Origin: Flavobacteriaceae bacterium UBA5950
GTDB lineage: Bacteria > Bacteroidota > Bacteroidia > Flavobacteriales > Flavobacteriaceae
Assembly: GCA_002430545.1 (NCBI GenBank)
Contig: DJCM01000024.1
Coordinates: 1 to 59,532, forward strand
DNA: 59,532 nt
Direction: 5' to 3'
This document shows positions 42,406 to 51,122 of the stretch, piece by piece. The notes under the pieces are model-generated. The model was not told the DNA's origin. It saw only the letters and a program-made list of their open reading frames with translations, and did not search any database. Position 1 is the stretch's first letter, and each line of letters starts with the position of its first letter. The position numbers and the translations under genes were made by a program.

Positions 42406-45240
42406 TTAAGTAGTTTCAAATTCCTCAATAGGGGTACAAGTACATATTAAATTACGATCTCCAAAAGCTTCATTGGTTCTCCTAACACTTGGCCAGAACT
42501 TATTTTCTCTCACAAAAGCAAGTGGGTATGCTGCTTCACTTCTACTGTAAGGAAGATCCCATTCATCTGCTGTGAGCAGTGCCATTGTGTGGGGTGCATT
42601 ATGCAAAATATTATTTTTTTGATTGGCATCACTACCTTCAATTTCAAATCGAATCGAAATCATAGCATCGCAAAATCGATCGAGCTCTGATTTATCTTCA
42701 CTCTCAGTTGGCTCAATCATCATTGTGCCAACCACTGGAAACGAAACGGTAGGGGAGTGGAACCCATAGTCCATCAGTCTTTTAGCAATGTCCACGACCT
42801 CAATCCCTTTTTCCTTAAAGGGACGGCAGTCGATGATAAACTCATGTGCAGCTCGACCAGACTCTCCTTTGTAGAGAATTTCATAGTGCTTGTCTAATTT
42901 TTGCTTGATATAATTGGCATTTAAAATGGCAATTTCAGTCGATCTTTTCAGCCCATTGGCACCAAGCATTCGAATGTATGAATAGGAGATCAGACAGATC
43001 AAAGCAGACCCCCAAGGTGCTCCTGATATTGTAACAGCATTTGCTTGATCAGACAGATGAGGGTGTGACGGTAAGAAGGGCACCAAGTGCTTGGTAACGC
43101 AGATGGGGCCAACACCAGGGCCACCCCCACCATGAGGAATGGCAAATGTCTTGTGTAAATTGAGGTGGCATACATCAGCACCAATCAGCGCAGGATTTGT
43201 GAGACCAACTTGTGCATTCATGTTTGCACCATCCATATACACCTGCCCCCCACAGTCATGAATCACCTTCGTAATTCGCTGTATGGAGGACTCAAATACC
43301 CCGTGAGTGGAAGGGTATGTGATCATTAGTGCTGCCAGATTTTCAGCATAGAGCTTTGCCTTTTCACACAACTCATCCTCATTGATATTGCCATGTTTGT
43401 CTGTTCCAACAACAACGACACGCATACCAGCCATCACAGCTGAGGCAGGGTTGGTGCCATGCGCAGATGATGGAATTAAGCAAATATTGCGATGGCTATC
43501 GCCACGGGATTCGTGATAGGAACGTATGACCATCAAACCACTAAACTCTCCTTGAGCACCTGAATTGGGTTGTAGTGAGGTGCCAGAAAAGCCAGTGATT
43601 TCAGATAGATAACCCTCGAGTTCTTGTAAAATATACTGATAGCCTTGCACTTGATTTTTGGGTGCAAAAGGATGGATATTTCCCCATTCAGGTCTGCTAA
43701 GGGGTAGTAGTTGTGCAGCTGCATTGAGTTTCATCGTACAAGACCCCAGGGCAATCATACTGTGTGTGAGGGACAAATCCTTTCGCTCAAGTTTTTTGAT
43801 ATAACGCATCAGAGAAGACTCGGATTGGTAGTTGTGAAACACCTCTTGGGTGAGGAAATCGGTCGTTCTTTTTGTCGATGGTGGTATGCCAACCTCATCA
43901 AAAAGAGTCTCCGAATGGCTTGATTTCACAACACTGAAAATCTCAATAAGTTCATCGAGATCTGCTGCCGTCGTAAGCTCATTTACTGAAATACTCAGTC
44001 GATCATCACTAATGATATTCAGATTGATTCCCTTTGTAAGTGCTTCTTTATCAATGGTTTTTGTTGGGGCGATAACCTCCAAAGTATCGAAGAAATGATT
44101 GTTATTGACGATTATGCCAAGGTTCTTTAACCCCTTATAAAGTTGTAAGGTATTGTCATGGATACTACTCGCAATTTGACGCAGGCCAACAGGTCCATGA
44201 TGAACAGCAAACATACCTGCCATCACAGCCAGTAGGACTTGAGCTGTACAGATATTTGATGTTGCACGATCCCGTTTGATGTGCTGTTCACGGGTTTGGA
44301 GTGCCATGCGAAGAGCACGCTCGCCTTGTATATCTTGTGTAACGCCAATGATACGCCCTGGAACACTACGTTTATATTCTGTTTTGGTTGCAAAATAACC
44401 CGCATGAGGGCCACCATATCCCATGGGAATGCCAAAGCGTTGAGTACTGCCAACAACGACATCTGCACCAAAAGTACCTGGCGCTTCGAGTAGGGCCAAA
44501 CTCATGATGTCTGCTGCGACAGTTGTTTTGATTTCATGGCTATTGGCTTTTTCGATTGCCCCTTGCAAGTCGATGATATGACCATGCTTTCCAGGGTATT
44601 GAAATATGGCACCAAAAAAGTGTGATGAGGGAGTCCAACTGTCAACATCTCCTTGTATGAGCTTGATGTCCAGTGGCACAGCACGTGTTTGCAACACAGC
44701 TAGTGTTTGTGGCAGTATATTGTTGTCAACAAAAAACTGATTTGCTTCTCCTTTTTTTTGTGCTGCAGTTCGCAGGCTGTAAAGCATACTCATCGCTTCA
44801 GCTGCTGCAGTGCTTTCGTCCAAGAGAGAGGCATTTGCAAGAGGCATACCTGTGAGCTCACAAACCATCGTTTGAAAATTCAGAACAGCCTCTAAACGAC
44901 CCTGTGCAATTTCGGCTTGATAGGGCGTGTAAGCAGTGTACCACCCTGGGTTTTCGAGTATATTTCGTTGAATCACTGCTGGTAGGTGCGTTGGGTGATA
45001 ACCCATGCCGATATAGCTTTTCTGAACCTTATTTTTTGAACCCAGCTCTGCAATGTGGTCCAAACATTCTGCCTCACTCATCGCAGTTGGAAGATTCATT
45101 TGCTTGTCAAGCCGAATCGATTCTGGGATGGTTTGCTGACAAAGTTCATCCAACGAATCTGCCTGAACAGCCTCCAGCATTTCTTTTACTTCACTACTTC
45201 TCGGTCCTATATGTCTGTAAGCAAAATGTGTCGTTTTCAA
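42406..45240 (-). CDS. gcvP: Glycine dehydrogenase (decarboxylating), P-protein
   Basis: PLP-dependent P-protein of the glycine cleavage system, 944 aa, the single-chain form. It opens with FAYRHIGP and contains YIGMGYHPTHLP, ENPGWYTAYTPYQAEIAQGRLEAL-like text, SNICTAQVLLA, SCTMKLNAA, GTSLQPNSGAQGEFSGL and the PLP lysine in HLNLHKTFAIPHGGGGPG (about residue 695). The H and T proteins are not in the window. It has a -7 element 17 bases upstream. Confidence 0.97.
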   Translation of the reverse strand: MKTTHFAYRHIGPRSSEVKEMLEAVQADSLDELCQQTIPESIRLDKQMNLPTAMSEAECLDHIAELGSKNKVQKSYIGMGYHPTHLPAVIQRNILENPGWYTAYTPYQAEIAQGRLEAVLNFQTMVCELTGMPLANASLLDESTAAAEAMSMLYSLRTAAQKKGEANQFFVDNNILPQTLAVLQTRAVPLDIKLIQGDVDSWTPSSHFFGAIFQYPGKHGHIIDLQGAIEKANSHEIKTTVAADIMSLALLEAPGTFGADVVVGSTQRFGIPMGYGGPHAGYFATKTEYKRSVPGRIIGVTQDIQGERALRMALQTREQHIKRDRATSNICTAQVLLAVMAGMFAVHHGPVGLRQIASSIHDNTLQLYKGLKNLGIIVNNNHFFDTLEVIAPTKTIDKEALTKGINLNIISDDRLSISVNELTTAADLDELIEIFSVVKSSHSETLFDEVGIPPSTKRTTDFLTQEVFHNYQSESSLMRYIKKLERKDLSLTHSMIALGSCTMKLNAAAQLLPLSRPEWGNIHPFAPKNQVQGYQYILQELEGYLSEITGFSGTSLQPNSGAQGEFSGLMVIRSYHESRGDSHRNICLIPSSAHGTNPASAVMAGMRVVVVGTDKHGNINEDELCEKAKLYAENLAALMITYPSTHGVFESSIQRITKVIHDCGGQVYMDGANMNAQVGLTNPALIGADVCHLNLHKTFAIPHGGGGPGVGPICVTKHLVPFLPSHPHLSDQANAVTISGAPWGSALICLISYSYIRMLGANGLKRSTEIAILNANYIKQKLDKHYEILYKGESGRAAHEFIIDCRPFKEKGIEVVDIAKRLMDYGFHSPTVSFPVVGTMMIEPTESEDKSELDRFCDAMISIRFEIEGSDANQKNNILHNAPHTMALLTADEWDLPYSRSEAAYPLAFVRENKFWPSVRRTNEAFGDRNLICTCTPIEEFETT

Positions 45241-45257
45241 GCCAAAATTCTTTCTTA

Positions 45258-45265
45258 CAAATTTA
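45258..45265 (-). promoter_or_regulatory. -7 promoter element of gcvP
   Basis: The minus strand reads TAAATTTG, an exact TAnnTTTG match, 17 bases before the gcvP ATG. No glycine-riboswitch-like double aptamer is apparent in the short leader. Confidence 0.4.
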
Positions 45266-45333
45266 AAGTTAACTACACATCTTTTCAGCTTTTGCGATTT
45301 GAATATTCACAAAGTTTTTAACCATCAGATGTC

Positions 45334-45341
45334 TATATTTG
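45334..45341 (+). promoter_or_regulatory. -7 promoter element of the UbiA-like gene
   Basis: TATATTTG matches TAnnTTTG. Transcription would begin near 45348, after the TTG at 45339, so the TTG at 45360 is the better start codon. Confidence 0.4.
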
Positions 45342-45359
45342 TCAATAAAGATTGTCCTC

Positions 45360-46160
45360 TTGATCACAAAAATTTTTCGCTTCTATGTCTTGTCAAGTAC
45401 ACATGTTGGATTGGCTGTATTGTCGCTACTGTCTATTGCTCATCTGCAATATGATCTATCATGGCAGCACCCCTTGTTTATCTTTGTTTTTTGTGCAACT
45501 GTAGTCACCTATAATTTTATACGTTATTTCCCTTTATCAGAAGCCAATGCAACGCTCAGAAGAGCCATATTCATCTTTTCATTGTTAGCTATTGTGGGCT
45601 TGTGTATATCTGCCACCAAACTCACTTTTCATACACTTCTTTTGGCATCTTTTTTGGGCGTATTGAGTTTCTCATATGTATTGCCCAACAATCGTTTTTT
45701 TACAGGGCTTCGTCAATTGCCTTATCTCAAATCATTTGTTGTGGTGGGTTGCTGGGCATCAGTCGTTGTTTTGCTTCCTCTTATAAACCATCAGAGTCAG
45801 CTCAGTACTTCAGCTGTTGTTGTATGGATTCAAATGGCACTGTGGACTTTTGCAACGATGATCCCATTTGAGATTCGCGATATCTATGGCGATAGTGATC
45901 GCATGAAAACAATTCCTCAAATATTTGGAGTAAAAGGCGCGAAAATCATCGGCACCCTTTCTTTGATTGCTGTTGTTATACTATCGTATTTTTTGATAAA
46001 TGAGATTGAAGACATGACACCAACAGTACTGACGGCTGCTATTGCAATTGTACTCTTACGCAAGTCTAATGAAGAACAAAGCCCTTATTTCGCCTCTTTT
46101 TGGGTTGAATCTCTACCCATGGTTTGGCTATTATCAATACTAATTTGGAAATGGATTTAG
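45360..46160 (+). CDS. UbiA-like integral membrane protein
   Basis: 266-aa membrane protein with seven to nine hydrophobic segments, using a TTG at 45360 (MITKIFRFYVLSS). The second aspartate motif of UbiA prenyltransferases is recognisable as EIRDIYGDSDRMKTIPQIFG (about residues 178-197). The first motif (NDxxDxxxD) is missing: the matching region reads VVTYNFIRYFPLSEA. It may be a degenerate or specialised UbiA relative. Divergent from gcvP; its TAG interlocks with the purE stop (46157-46160). Confidence 0.7.
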   Translation: MITKIFRFYVLSSTHVGLAVLSLLSIAHLQYDLSWQHPLFIFVFCATVVTYNFIRYFPLSEANATLRRAIFIFSLLAIVGLCISATKLTFHTLLLASFLGVLSFSYVLPNNRFFTGLRQLPYLKSFVVVGCWASVVVLLPLINHQSQLSTSAVVVWIQMALWTFATMIPFEIRDIYGDSDRMKTIPQIFGVKGAKIIGTLSLIAVVILSYFLINEIEDMTPTVLTAAIAIVLLRKSNEEQSPYFASFWVESLPMVWLLSILIWKWI

Positions 46161-46639
46161 GCGTCTATGTTTTTTCGTGACGACTCCACTTTTTTGGCAA
46201 GACCCTCTTTATAATCGATGATTTTATCTTGTAAATCCTTATCGTTGGTCGCAAGAATTTGCGCAGCGAGAATCCCTGCGTTTTCAGCGCCGTCGAGTGC
46301 AACAGTCGCCACAGGAACACCACTCGGCATTTGGAGTATCGACAACACTGAATCCCACCCATCAATAGAGTTTCTTGACTTGACAGGCACCCCAATCACA
46401 GGGAGGGGACTGGCAGCAGCAACCATTCCAGGCAAGTGCGCAGCACCACCAGCACCAGCGATAATCACTCCTATTCCTTTTTGGTGCGCAGTGTTGGCAA
46501 AATCCATCATATAGCTCGGCGTTCGATGAGCAGAAACAATATCGACATGGGTTTCAACTCCAAACCCCTTCAAGATATTGATCGCACCCTCCATGACAGG
46601 CATATCCGAAGTACTTCCCATGATAATTGCTACTTTCAT
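46157..46639 (-). CDS. purE: N5-carboxyaminoimidazole ribonucleotide mutase
   Basis: Converts N5-CAIR to CAIR in purine biosynthesis. 160 aa. Motifs: IIMGSTSDMPVMEGA (about residues 5-19), VSAHRTPSYMMDFA and IIAGAGGAAHLPGMVAAASPLPVIGVP (pieces). The product of PurK is its substrate, and purK lies just upstream with a 44-base gap that carries its own -7 element. Confidence 0.96.
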   Translation of the reverse strand: MKVAIIMGSTSDMPVMEGAINILKGFGVETHVDIVSAHRTPSYMMDFANTAHQKGIGVIIAGAGGAAHLPGMVAAASPLPVIGVPVKSRNSIDGWDSVLSILQMPSGVPVATVALDGAENAGILAAQILATNDKDLQDKIIDYKEGLAKKVESSRKNIDA

Positions 46640-46652
46640 AAAAAAATTTTTT

Positions 46653-46660
46653 CAAAGATA
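46653..46660 (-). promoter_or_regulatory. -7 promoter element between purK and purE
   Basis: The minus strand reads TATCTTTG, exact TAnnTTTG, 13 bases before the purE ATG. It allows purE transcription independent of purK. Confidence 0.4.
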
Positions 46661-46683
46661 ACGAAAAGGGCTGTATGTCGTTG

Positions 46684-47826
46684 TTAGTCAGTGCGCACAA
46701 CCAACTGTTGTTTGATGCGTTTTGCTGTTTTGCGAAGGGTTTCAAGATCAGCACCTGTCAGGGTAAGATGCCCCATTTTACGCATGGGTCTTATTTCAGC
46801 CTTTCCATATAGATGTACATGCAGACCAGAAATCTCTAACAATTCATCCATACCATCGTAAACCACAGGGCCATTGAACCCCTTTTCGCCAACCAAATTG
46901 ATCATAATGGCATTTTGTGAAAAATCACAAGCGCCAAAAGGCAAAGCGAGGATTGTGCGGAGGTGTTGCTCAAATTGAGAAGTAACAGCAGCTTCAATCG
47001 TCAGGTGGCCACTGTTGTGTGGGCGAGGGGCAACTTCGTTGATCAGCAACGTATCATCATCATCCAAAAAGAGTTCTACTGCCAACAACCCAACGTGATT
47101 GAGCTCATGGGCAACTCGCTCAGCTAAAGCCTGTGATGCTGTGCGTTGGTCCTTATCTAAAGTTGAGGGGGTAAAGACATACTCTACCTGATTTGCTTGG
47201 GGATGAAACTCCATTTCAACTGGTGGATAACTCACACATTCTCCTGTTTCTTTTCGAGCAACAATCACAGCAATTTCCTTTGCTATAGCAACGCAGTCTT
47301 CCACGATACAAGGCACATCTGGTACAGATGCCCAATCGGATTGTGTTTCAATTTTTTTGACTCCAAAGCCATCATACCCAAAACGGCTGGCTTTCCAAAT
47401 ACATGGCACTTTGATACTGTCCCAAGCTGGTTTTTGTTCATAGGCTTTGAATGCAGAGGTGGGAATGTTATGATCAGCATAAAACTGCTTTTGTTTGGCC
47501 TTGCTCTGAATGATTGCAAGTGTTTCGGGCTTGGGATAGACTTTTTTTCCTTGTTTTTGGAGGCTATGTAAGGCCTCAATATTGACATTTTCAATTTCGA
47601 TGGTGACAACATCTGCATCTTTTCCAAAATCAACCACTGTCTGATAGTTCATCAGATCACCAACACTAAAATCATCTGCTAGCAGCCGTGCAGGGGCATT
47701 GTGGCTGGGATCGAGTACCTTGGTAAAAACATCCCATTGGCGACATTTGGTGAGCATCATTTTCCCCAACTGTCCACCACCCAAAATGGCTAGTTTTATA
47801 TTGCCAGAAAAAGTACCACTGCTCAT
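46684..47826 (-). CDS. purK: 5-(carboxyamino)imidazole ribonucleotide synthase
   Basis: ATP-grasp enzyme making N5-CAIR from AIR and bicarbonate, 380 aa. Motifs: LAILGGGQLGKMML (about residues 12-25), VVTIEIENVN, PKPETLAIIQSKAKQK, CIWKASRFGYDGFGVKKI (ATP-binding loop) and LINEVAPRPHNSGHLTIEA. It acts directly before PurE. Confidence 0.96.
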   Translation of the reverse strand: MSSGTFSGNIKLAILGGGQLGKMMLTKCRQWDVFTKVLDPSHNAPARLLADDFSVGDLMNYQTVVDFGKDADVVTIEIENVNIEALHSLQKQGKKVYPKPETLAIIQSKAKQKQFYADHNIPTSAFKAYEQKPAWDSIKVPCIWKASRFGYDGFGVKKIETQSDWASVPDVPCIVEDCVAIAKEIAVIVARKETGECVSYPPVEMEFHPQANQVEYVFTPSTLDKDQRTASQALAERVAHELNHVGLLAVELFLDDDDTLLINEVAPRPHNSGHLTIEAAVTSQFEQHLRTILALPFGACDFSQNAIMINLVGEKGFNGPVVYDGMDELLEISGLHVHLYGKAEIRPMRKMGHLTLTGADLETLRKTAKRIKQQLVVRTD

Positions 47827-47833
47827 ATGCGTG

Positions 47834-47841
47834 CAAAAATA
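47834..47841 (-). promoter_or_regulatory. -7 promoter element of purK
   Basis: The minus strand reads TATTTTTG, exact TAnnTTTG, 7 bases before the purK ATG; the leader would be only a few bases. No purine riboswitch is visible upstream. Confidence 0.4.
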
Positions 47842-48669
47842 GGGTTTTTAAGCACAATTAGGCTTGCGAAAAATGTTAGGGCTTAGGGGGAGGCTTACAT
47901 ATTTTTTATATCATTAGCTCGATTCTAACCCAAATCAATTCTAAAAACATTAAAGACCTACGGTAATTACCATCAACGTTTTGGACACAATTTCGCATTC
48001 GATACCCAAGTATTGGGGTATTTCCTATATCCATATTCATAAACATTAAACCGAATACTTACAATTAAAATGATTATCACGAAACATACATACATATTTT
48101 ACATATATATTATTACTCAGCTGCCTGAATCTTATGGCACAAACCACGGATTTTATCACTGGATTAACTACTCCGCAAGGAATGGCATTCAATGGCAATT
48201 ACCTTTATGTTACATTGCCTAATGCAAATAAAATTATTAAAATTGACGTTACAGCCGATACACCGAAAGCAACTGATGTTGTCACTAGTTTAACTACCCC
48301 AAGAAGATTATTTTTCAATGGAAATGACCTGTATATTTCAGAACATGGAGCAAAATAAAACTACTTACAATAGGTTTTATAGTACATATCCCAAACAACG
48401 CACAATGCCCAAAATGTTAGCAAGCGTTTTTATATAAGTAATACCTTCGATGTGATTAATATCAAGGCTTATAGATCGCTCAAACTCCGTAACCGATTGA
48501 CAGGAAAGTCCAATGCAATCTGTCACTAATCTAAACCATACCTTTCCCACAGCACCTATCACAAAAACCCCACAACATCATTTAATCTCGTTTTTATCGT
48601 TTTCACAAATCAAGAAAACAAATGTTTTTATCTTCTGAAATATTGTGATCCTTACAAATTGAGATTATG
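47842..48669. other. AT-rich gene-poor gap between purK and adk
   Basis: More than 800 bases holding only the remnant at 48070-48358. At 48002-48021 ATACCC/GGGTAT can pair, but no T-tract follows. A minus-strand frame at 48377-48562 (61 codons, GTG start) has no recognisable similarity. The gap looks like a site where foreign sequence entered and decayed. Confidence 0.5.
48070..48358 (+). pseudogene. Truncated secreted beta-propeller-like gene remnant
   Basis: From the ATG at 48134 the frame encodes 74 residues with two similar blades: TTDFITGLTTPQGMAFNGNYLYVTLP and TDVVTSLTTPRRLFFNGNDLYISEHG (pieces), like NHL/SMP-30 propeller repeats. Upstream, the same frame reads a signal-peptide-like ILLLSCLNLMAQ without a start codon; the only nearby ATG (48070) is one frame off, so a frameshift probably broke the start. 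The gene stops after about two blades instead of six. Likely a decayed exported protein. Confidence 0.5.
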
Positions 48670-48670
48670 A

Positions 48671-48678
48671 TATCTTTG
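48671..48678 (+). promoter_or_regulatory. -7 promoter element of adk
   Basis: TATCTTTG matches TAnnTTTG exactly, 17 bases before the adk ATG. A TTG lies 25 bases upstream, slightly beyond the usual spacing. Confidence 0.5.
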
Positions 48679-48695
48679 CTTGTCTAAGACGACAC

Positions 48696-49268
48696 ATGAA
48701 AAACATTATACTTTTCGGAAAGCCTGGTGCTGGAAAAGGAACACAGGCTGCGCTCTTACGTGATGCCTTCCAATTGATTCATATCTCTACAGGCGATTTA
48801 TTTCGCTACAACATCAGCAACAACACTTCCTTGGGGGCCTTGGCAAAGTCTTATATGGATAAGGGCGATCTTGTCCCTGACGAGGTCACGATCAAGATGC
48901 TAGAAGCAGAGGTAGATGCCAATCCAGGTGTGGGAGGGTTTATCTTTGATGGTTTTCCTCGAACTGCTGCACAAGCCGAAGCGCTGGATGTGTTTTTAGA
49001 GGATAAAAACATGAGCATTCGAGCAACCATTGCCCTTGAAGTTGATGAGGAAGTGCTTGTCAGTCGATTGTTGAATCGAGGGAAAGATAGTGGACGCAGC
49101 GATGATCAAGATGAAGGTAAAATTCGCAATCGCTTTGCTGAGTATAACAAAAAAACAGCCCCTTTAATCGATTACTATAAAACGCAAAACAAATTCTATG
49201 GCATCGGAGGTGAGGGTACAGTTGCAGAAATTTTTGAACAACTCACCAGCTTGCTGCATTCACTGTAA
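48696..49268 (+). CDS. adk: Adenylate kinase
   Basis: Converts ATP and AMP to two ADP; 190 aa, the short form without the zinc or long LID insertion. P-loop FGKPGAGKGTQAALL (about residues 6-20), ISTGDLFRYN, FDGFPRTAAQAEALD and the RLLNRGKDSGRSDD lid region are intact. obgE follows after 1 base, so adk, obgE, the TPR gene and mpl form a tight run. Confidence 0.97.
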   Translation: MKNIILFGKPGAGKGTQAALLRDAFQLIHISTGDLFRYNISNNTSLGALAKSYMDKGDLVPDEVTIKMLEAEVDANPGVGGFIFDGFPRTAAQAEALDVFLEDKNMSIRATIALEVDEEVLVSRLLNRGKDSGRSDDQDEGKIRNRFAEYNKKTAPLIDYYKTQNKFYGIGGEGTVAEIFEQLTSLLHSL

Positions 49269-49269
49269 A

Positions 49270-50268
49270 ATGACGGAAGGGAACTTTGTCGATTATGTAA
49301 AAATTCACGCTTCTTCAGGAAAGGGTGGCAAGGGATCGACACACCTTCATCGCGAAAAATATATTGCCAAGGGTGGCCCTGACGGAGGTGATGGGGGTCG
49401 TGGAGGACATGTGATCTTCAAAGGGGATAAAAACCTATGGACACTTTTGGATTTTAAATTCTCTCGCCATTTTAAAGCCGAGCACGGTGGCGATGGCAGC
49501 AAGAATCGAAGCACAGGCGCTGATGGAAAAGACTGCGTTATTCGTGTCCCACTTGGCACTGTGATTGTCGATAATGACAGTGGGGAAAAACTAACTGAAA
49601 TCGTTGACGAAAAAGAAGTTGTTGCTATTAAAGGAGGTAAAGGTGGCAGGGGTAATTGGCATTTCAAAAGCCCAACCAATCAGACCCCTCGATATGCACA
49701 ACCAGGACTGCCAGGTGAGGAACGAAATTTTACACTCGAATTAAAAGTATTGGCAGATGTGGGATTAGTGGGTTTTCCCAATGCAGGGAAGTCCACACTT
49801 TTGGCAGCGCTAACTGCTGCCAAACCTAAAATTGCAGATTATGAGTTCACAACCCTAAAACCCAATTTGGGAATCGTCAGACAGCGAGACTATAGTTCCT
49901 TTGTCATGGCTGATATCCCTGGGATTATTGAAGGTGCATCTGAGGGTAAAGGACTTGGACACTACTTTTTACGTCATATTGAGCGCAACTCTGTTTTACT
50001 CCATCTCATCCCTGCTGATACCGACGATCTATTCGAACAGTTTTCTATCCTTCGAGGAGAATTGAAAACCTATAATCCAGAGCTGCTTGACAAGAATTAT
50101 ATCATTGCCATTTCGAAGAGTGACCTTTTAGATGATGAACTACAGAAAGAGATGGAAGCCCTTGCGAAAACAACTTTCCCAGAAGAAGATGTACTGTTTA
50201 TATCCTCTGTAGCGCAGAAGGGACTCACATCACTGAAAGATCGATTATGGGACGCGCTCAACTCATAA
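49270..50268 (+). CDS. obgE: GTPase Obg/CgtA
   Basis: Essential ribosome-associated GTPase, 332 aa from the ATG at 49270. The glycine-rich Obg fold comes first (NFVDYVKIHASSGKGGKGSTHLHREKYIAKGGPDGGDGGRGGHVI in pieces), then the G domain: G1 GFPNAGKSTLL (about residues 166-176), G3 ADIPGIIEGA, G4 ISKSDLL and G5 SSVAQKG. The variable C-terminal OCT domain of longer forms is absent. Confidence 0.97.
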   Translation: MTEGNFVDYVKIHASSGKGGKGSTHLHREKYIAKGGPDGGDGGRGGHVIFKGDKNLWTLLDFKFSRHFKAEHGGDGSKNRSTGADGKDCVIRVPLGTVIVDNDSGEKLTEIVDEKEVVAIKGGKGGRGNWHFKSPTNQTPRYAQPGLPGEERNFTLELKVLADVGLVGFPNAGKSTLLAALTAAKPKIADYEFTTLKPNLGIVRQRDYSSFVMADIPGIIEGASEGKGLGHYFLRHIERNSVLLHLIPADTDDLFEQFSILRGELKTYNPELLDKNYIIAISKSDLLDDELQKEMEALAKTTFPEEDVLFISSVAQKGLTSLKDRLWDALNS

Positions 50269-51122
50269 TTTGTTTGTTTTGGGCTGTTTTGCTCAGTGCA
50301 CAACGACCACCCAATGAACTGTTTCCACTAACACCCTTGGGTGCTGAACAAAAAACAATCATCGACAGTATTTCGATATCACCTATTGAAACACTTTCAA
50401 CTACTGATCTTTCCACATTGGCCAAAGGATATCTTCAAGATCAACGATATGAAGAGGCCTTGGAGTGTTATGACGAGCTTTGTGATAGAAACCCAAATCG
50501 TATCGATTTTCAATTTGGGCGAGGGGCATCTGCTGGATTTTTACTTTCAGGAACACCCAGCATACGATCGATCTGGTACATAGGTCATCTTAAATCAGGC
50601 TTTGAGGAGGCTGTTCGTATCCAACCAAATTCACTCTTTACGCGACGTGCCTTGTTCAACATTTATCTTGGATTACCTCGATTGCTTGGGGGAAGTGATG
50701 CTAAGGCAGACCAACAAATACAAGCAATTCAACTGTTAAACCCACTTGAAGCGACTGTTGCAAAAGTGTTTTTCGCCATGAACAATAAGGATCAAACAGC
50801 TTTTGACAAACAAGCGACAATTGCTTATAACGATGCAAAAAACACCCTTGAGATCAATGATAGTCGCTACGAAATGGCCATGATTGCAAGTCAGTATTTT
50901 GATGATACAGAACGTGCAATCAACTTATTAAATGAGTTTTTGTCAAACGCCAGTGCAGGAGATCAATATCCACCAGTTTTTGCAAGATATCGACTAGCAG
51001 AACTCACGCCCAACAACGCCCAAGAGCTACGATCGATTCGAAGTGAGGTTGCTGAACTCGAAGCCTTTATGTTCACTTATGACCCATTATCTGCCTATAT
51101 TCGTAAAATTAAGACCAACTAA
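50247..51122 (+). CDS. Exported TPR-repeat protein
   Basis: 291 aa with a signal peptide (AQLIICLFWAVLLSAQ). A TPR is visible at about residues 57-95 (LAKGYLQDQRYEEALECYDELCDRNPNRIDFQFGRGASAGF in pieces), and further helical repeats follow around residues 110-230. The start overlaps obgE by 22 bases and the end overlaps mpl by 1 base. Role unknown; a periplasmic scaffold is a reasonable guess only. Confidence 0.8.
   Translation: MGRAQLIICLFWAVLLSAQRPPNELFPLTPLGAEQKTIIDSISISPIETLSTTDLSTLAKGYLQDQRYEEALECYDELCDRNPNRIDFQFGRGASAGFLLSGTPSIRSIWYIGHLKSGFEEAVRIQPNSLFTRRALFNIYLGLPRLLGGSDAKADQQIQAIQLLNPLEATVAKVFFAMNNKDQTAFDKQATIAYNDAKNTLEINDSRYEMAMIASQYFDDTERAINLLNEFLSNASAGDQYPPVFARYRLAELTPNNAQELRSIRSEVAELEAFMFTYDPLSAYIRKIKTN

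Noticed and set aside
48002..48021. Inverted repeat ATACCC/GGGTAT as a terminator
   Set aside because: Short stem, no following T-tract and no gene ending just before it.
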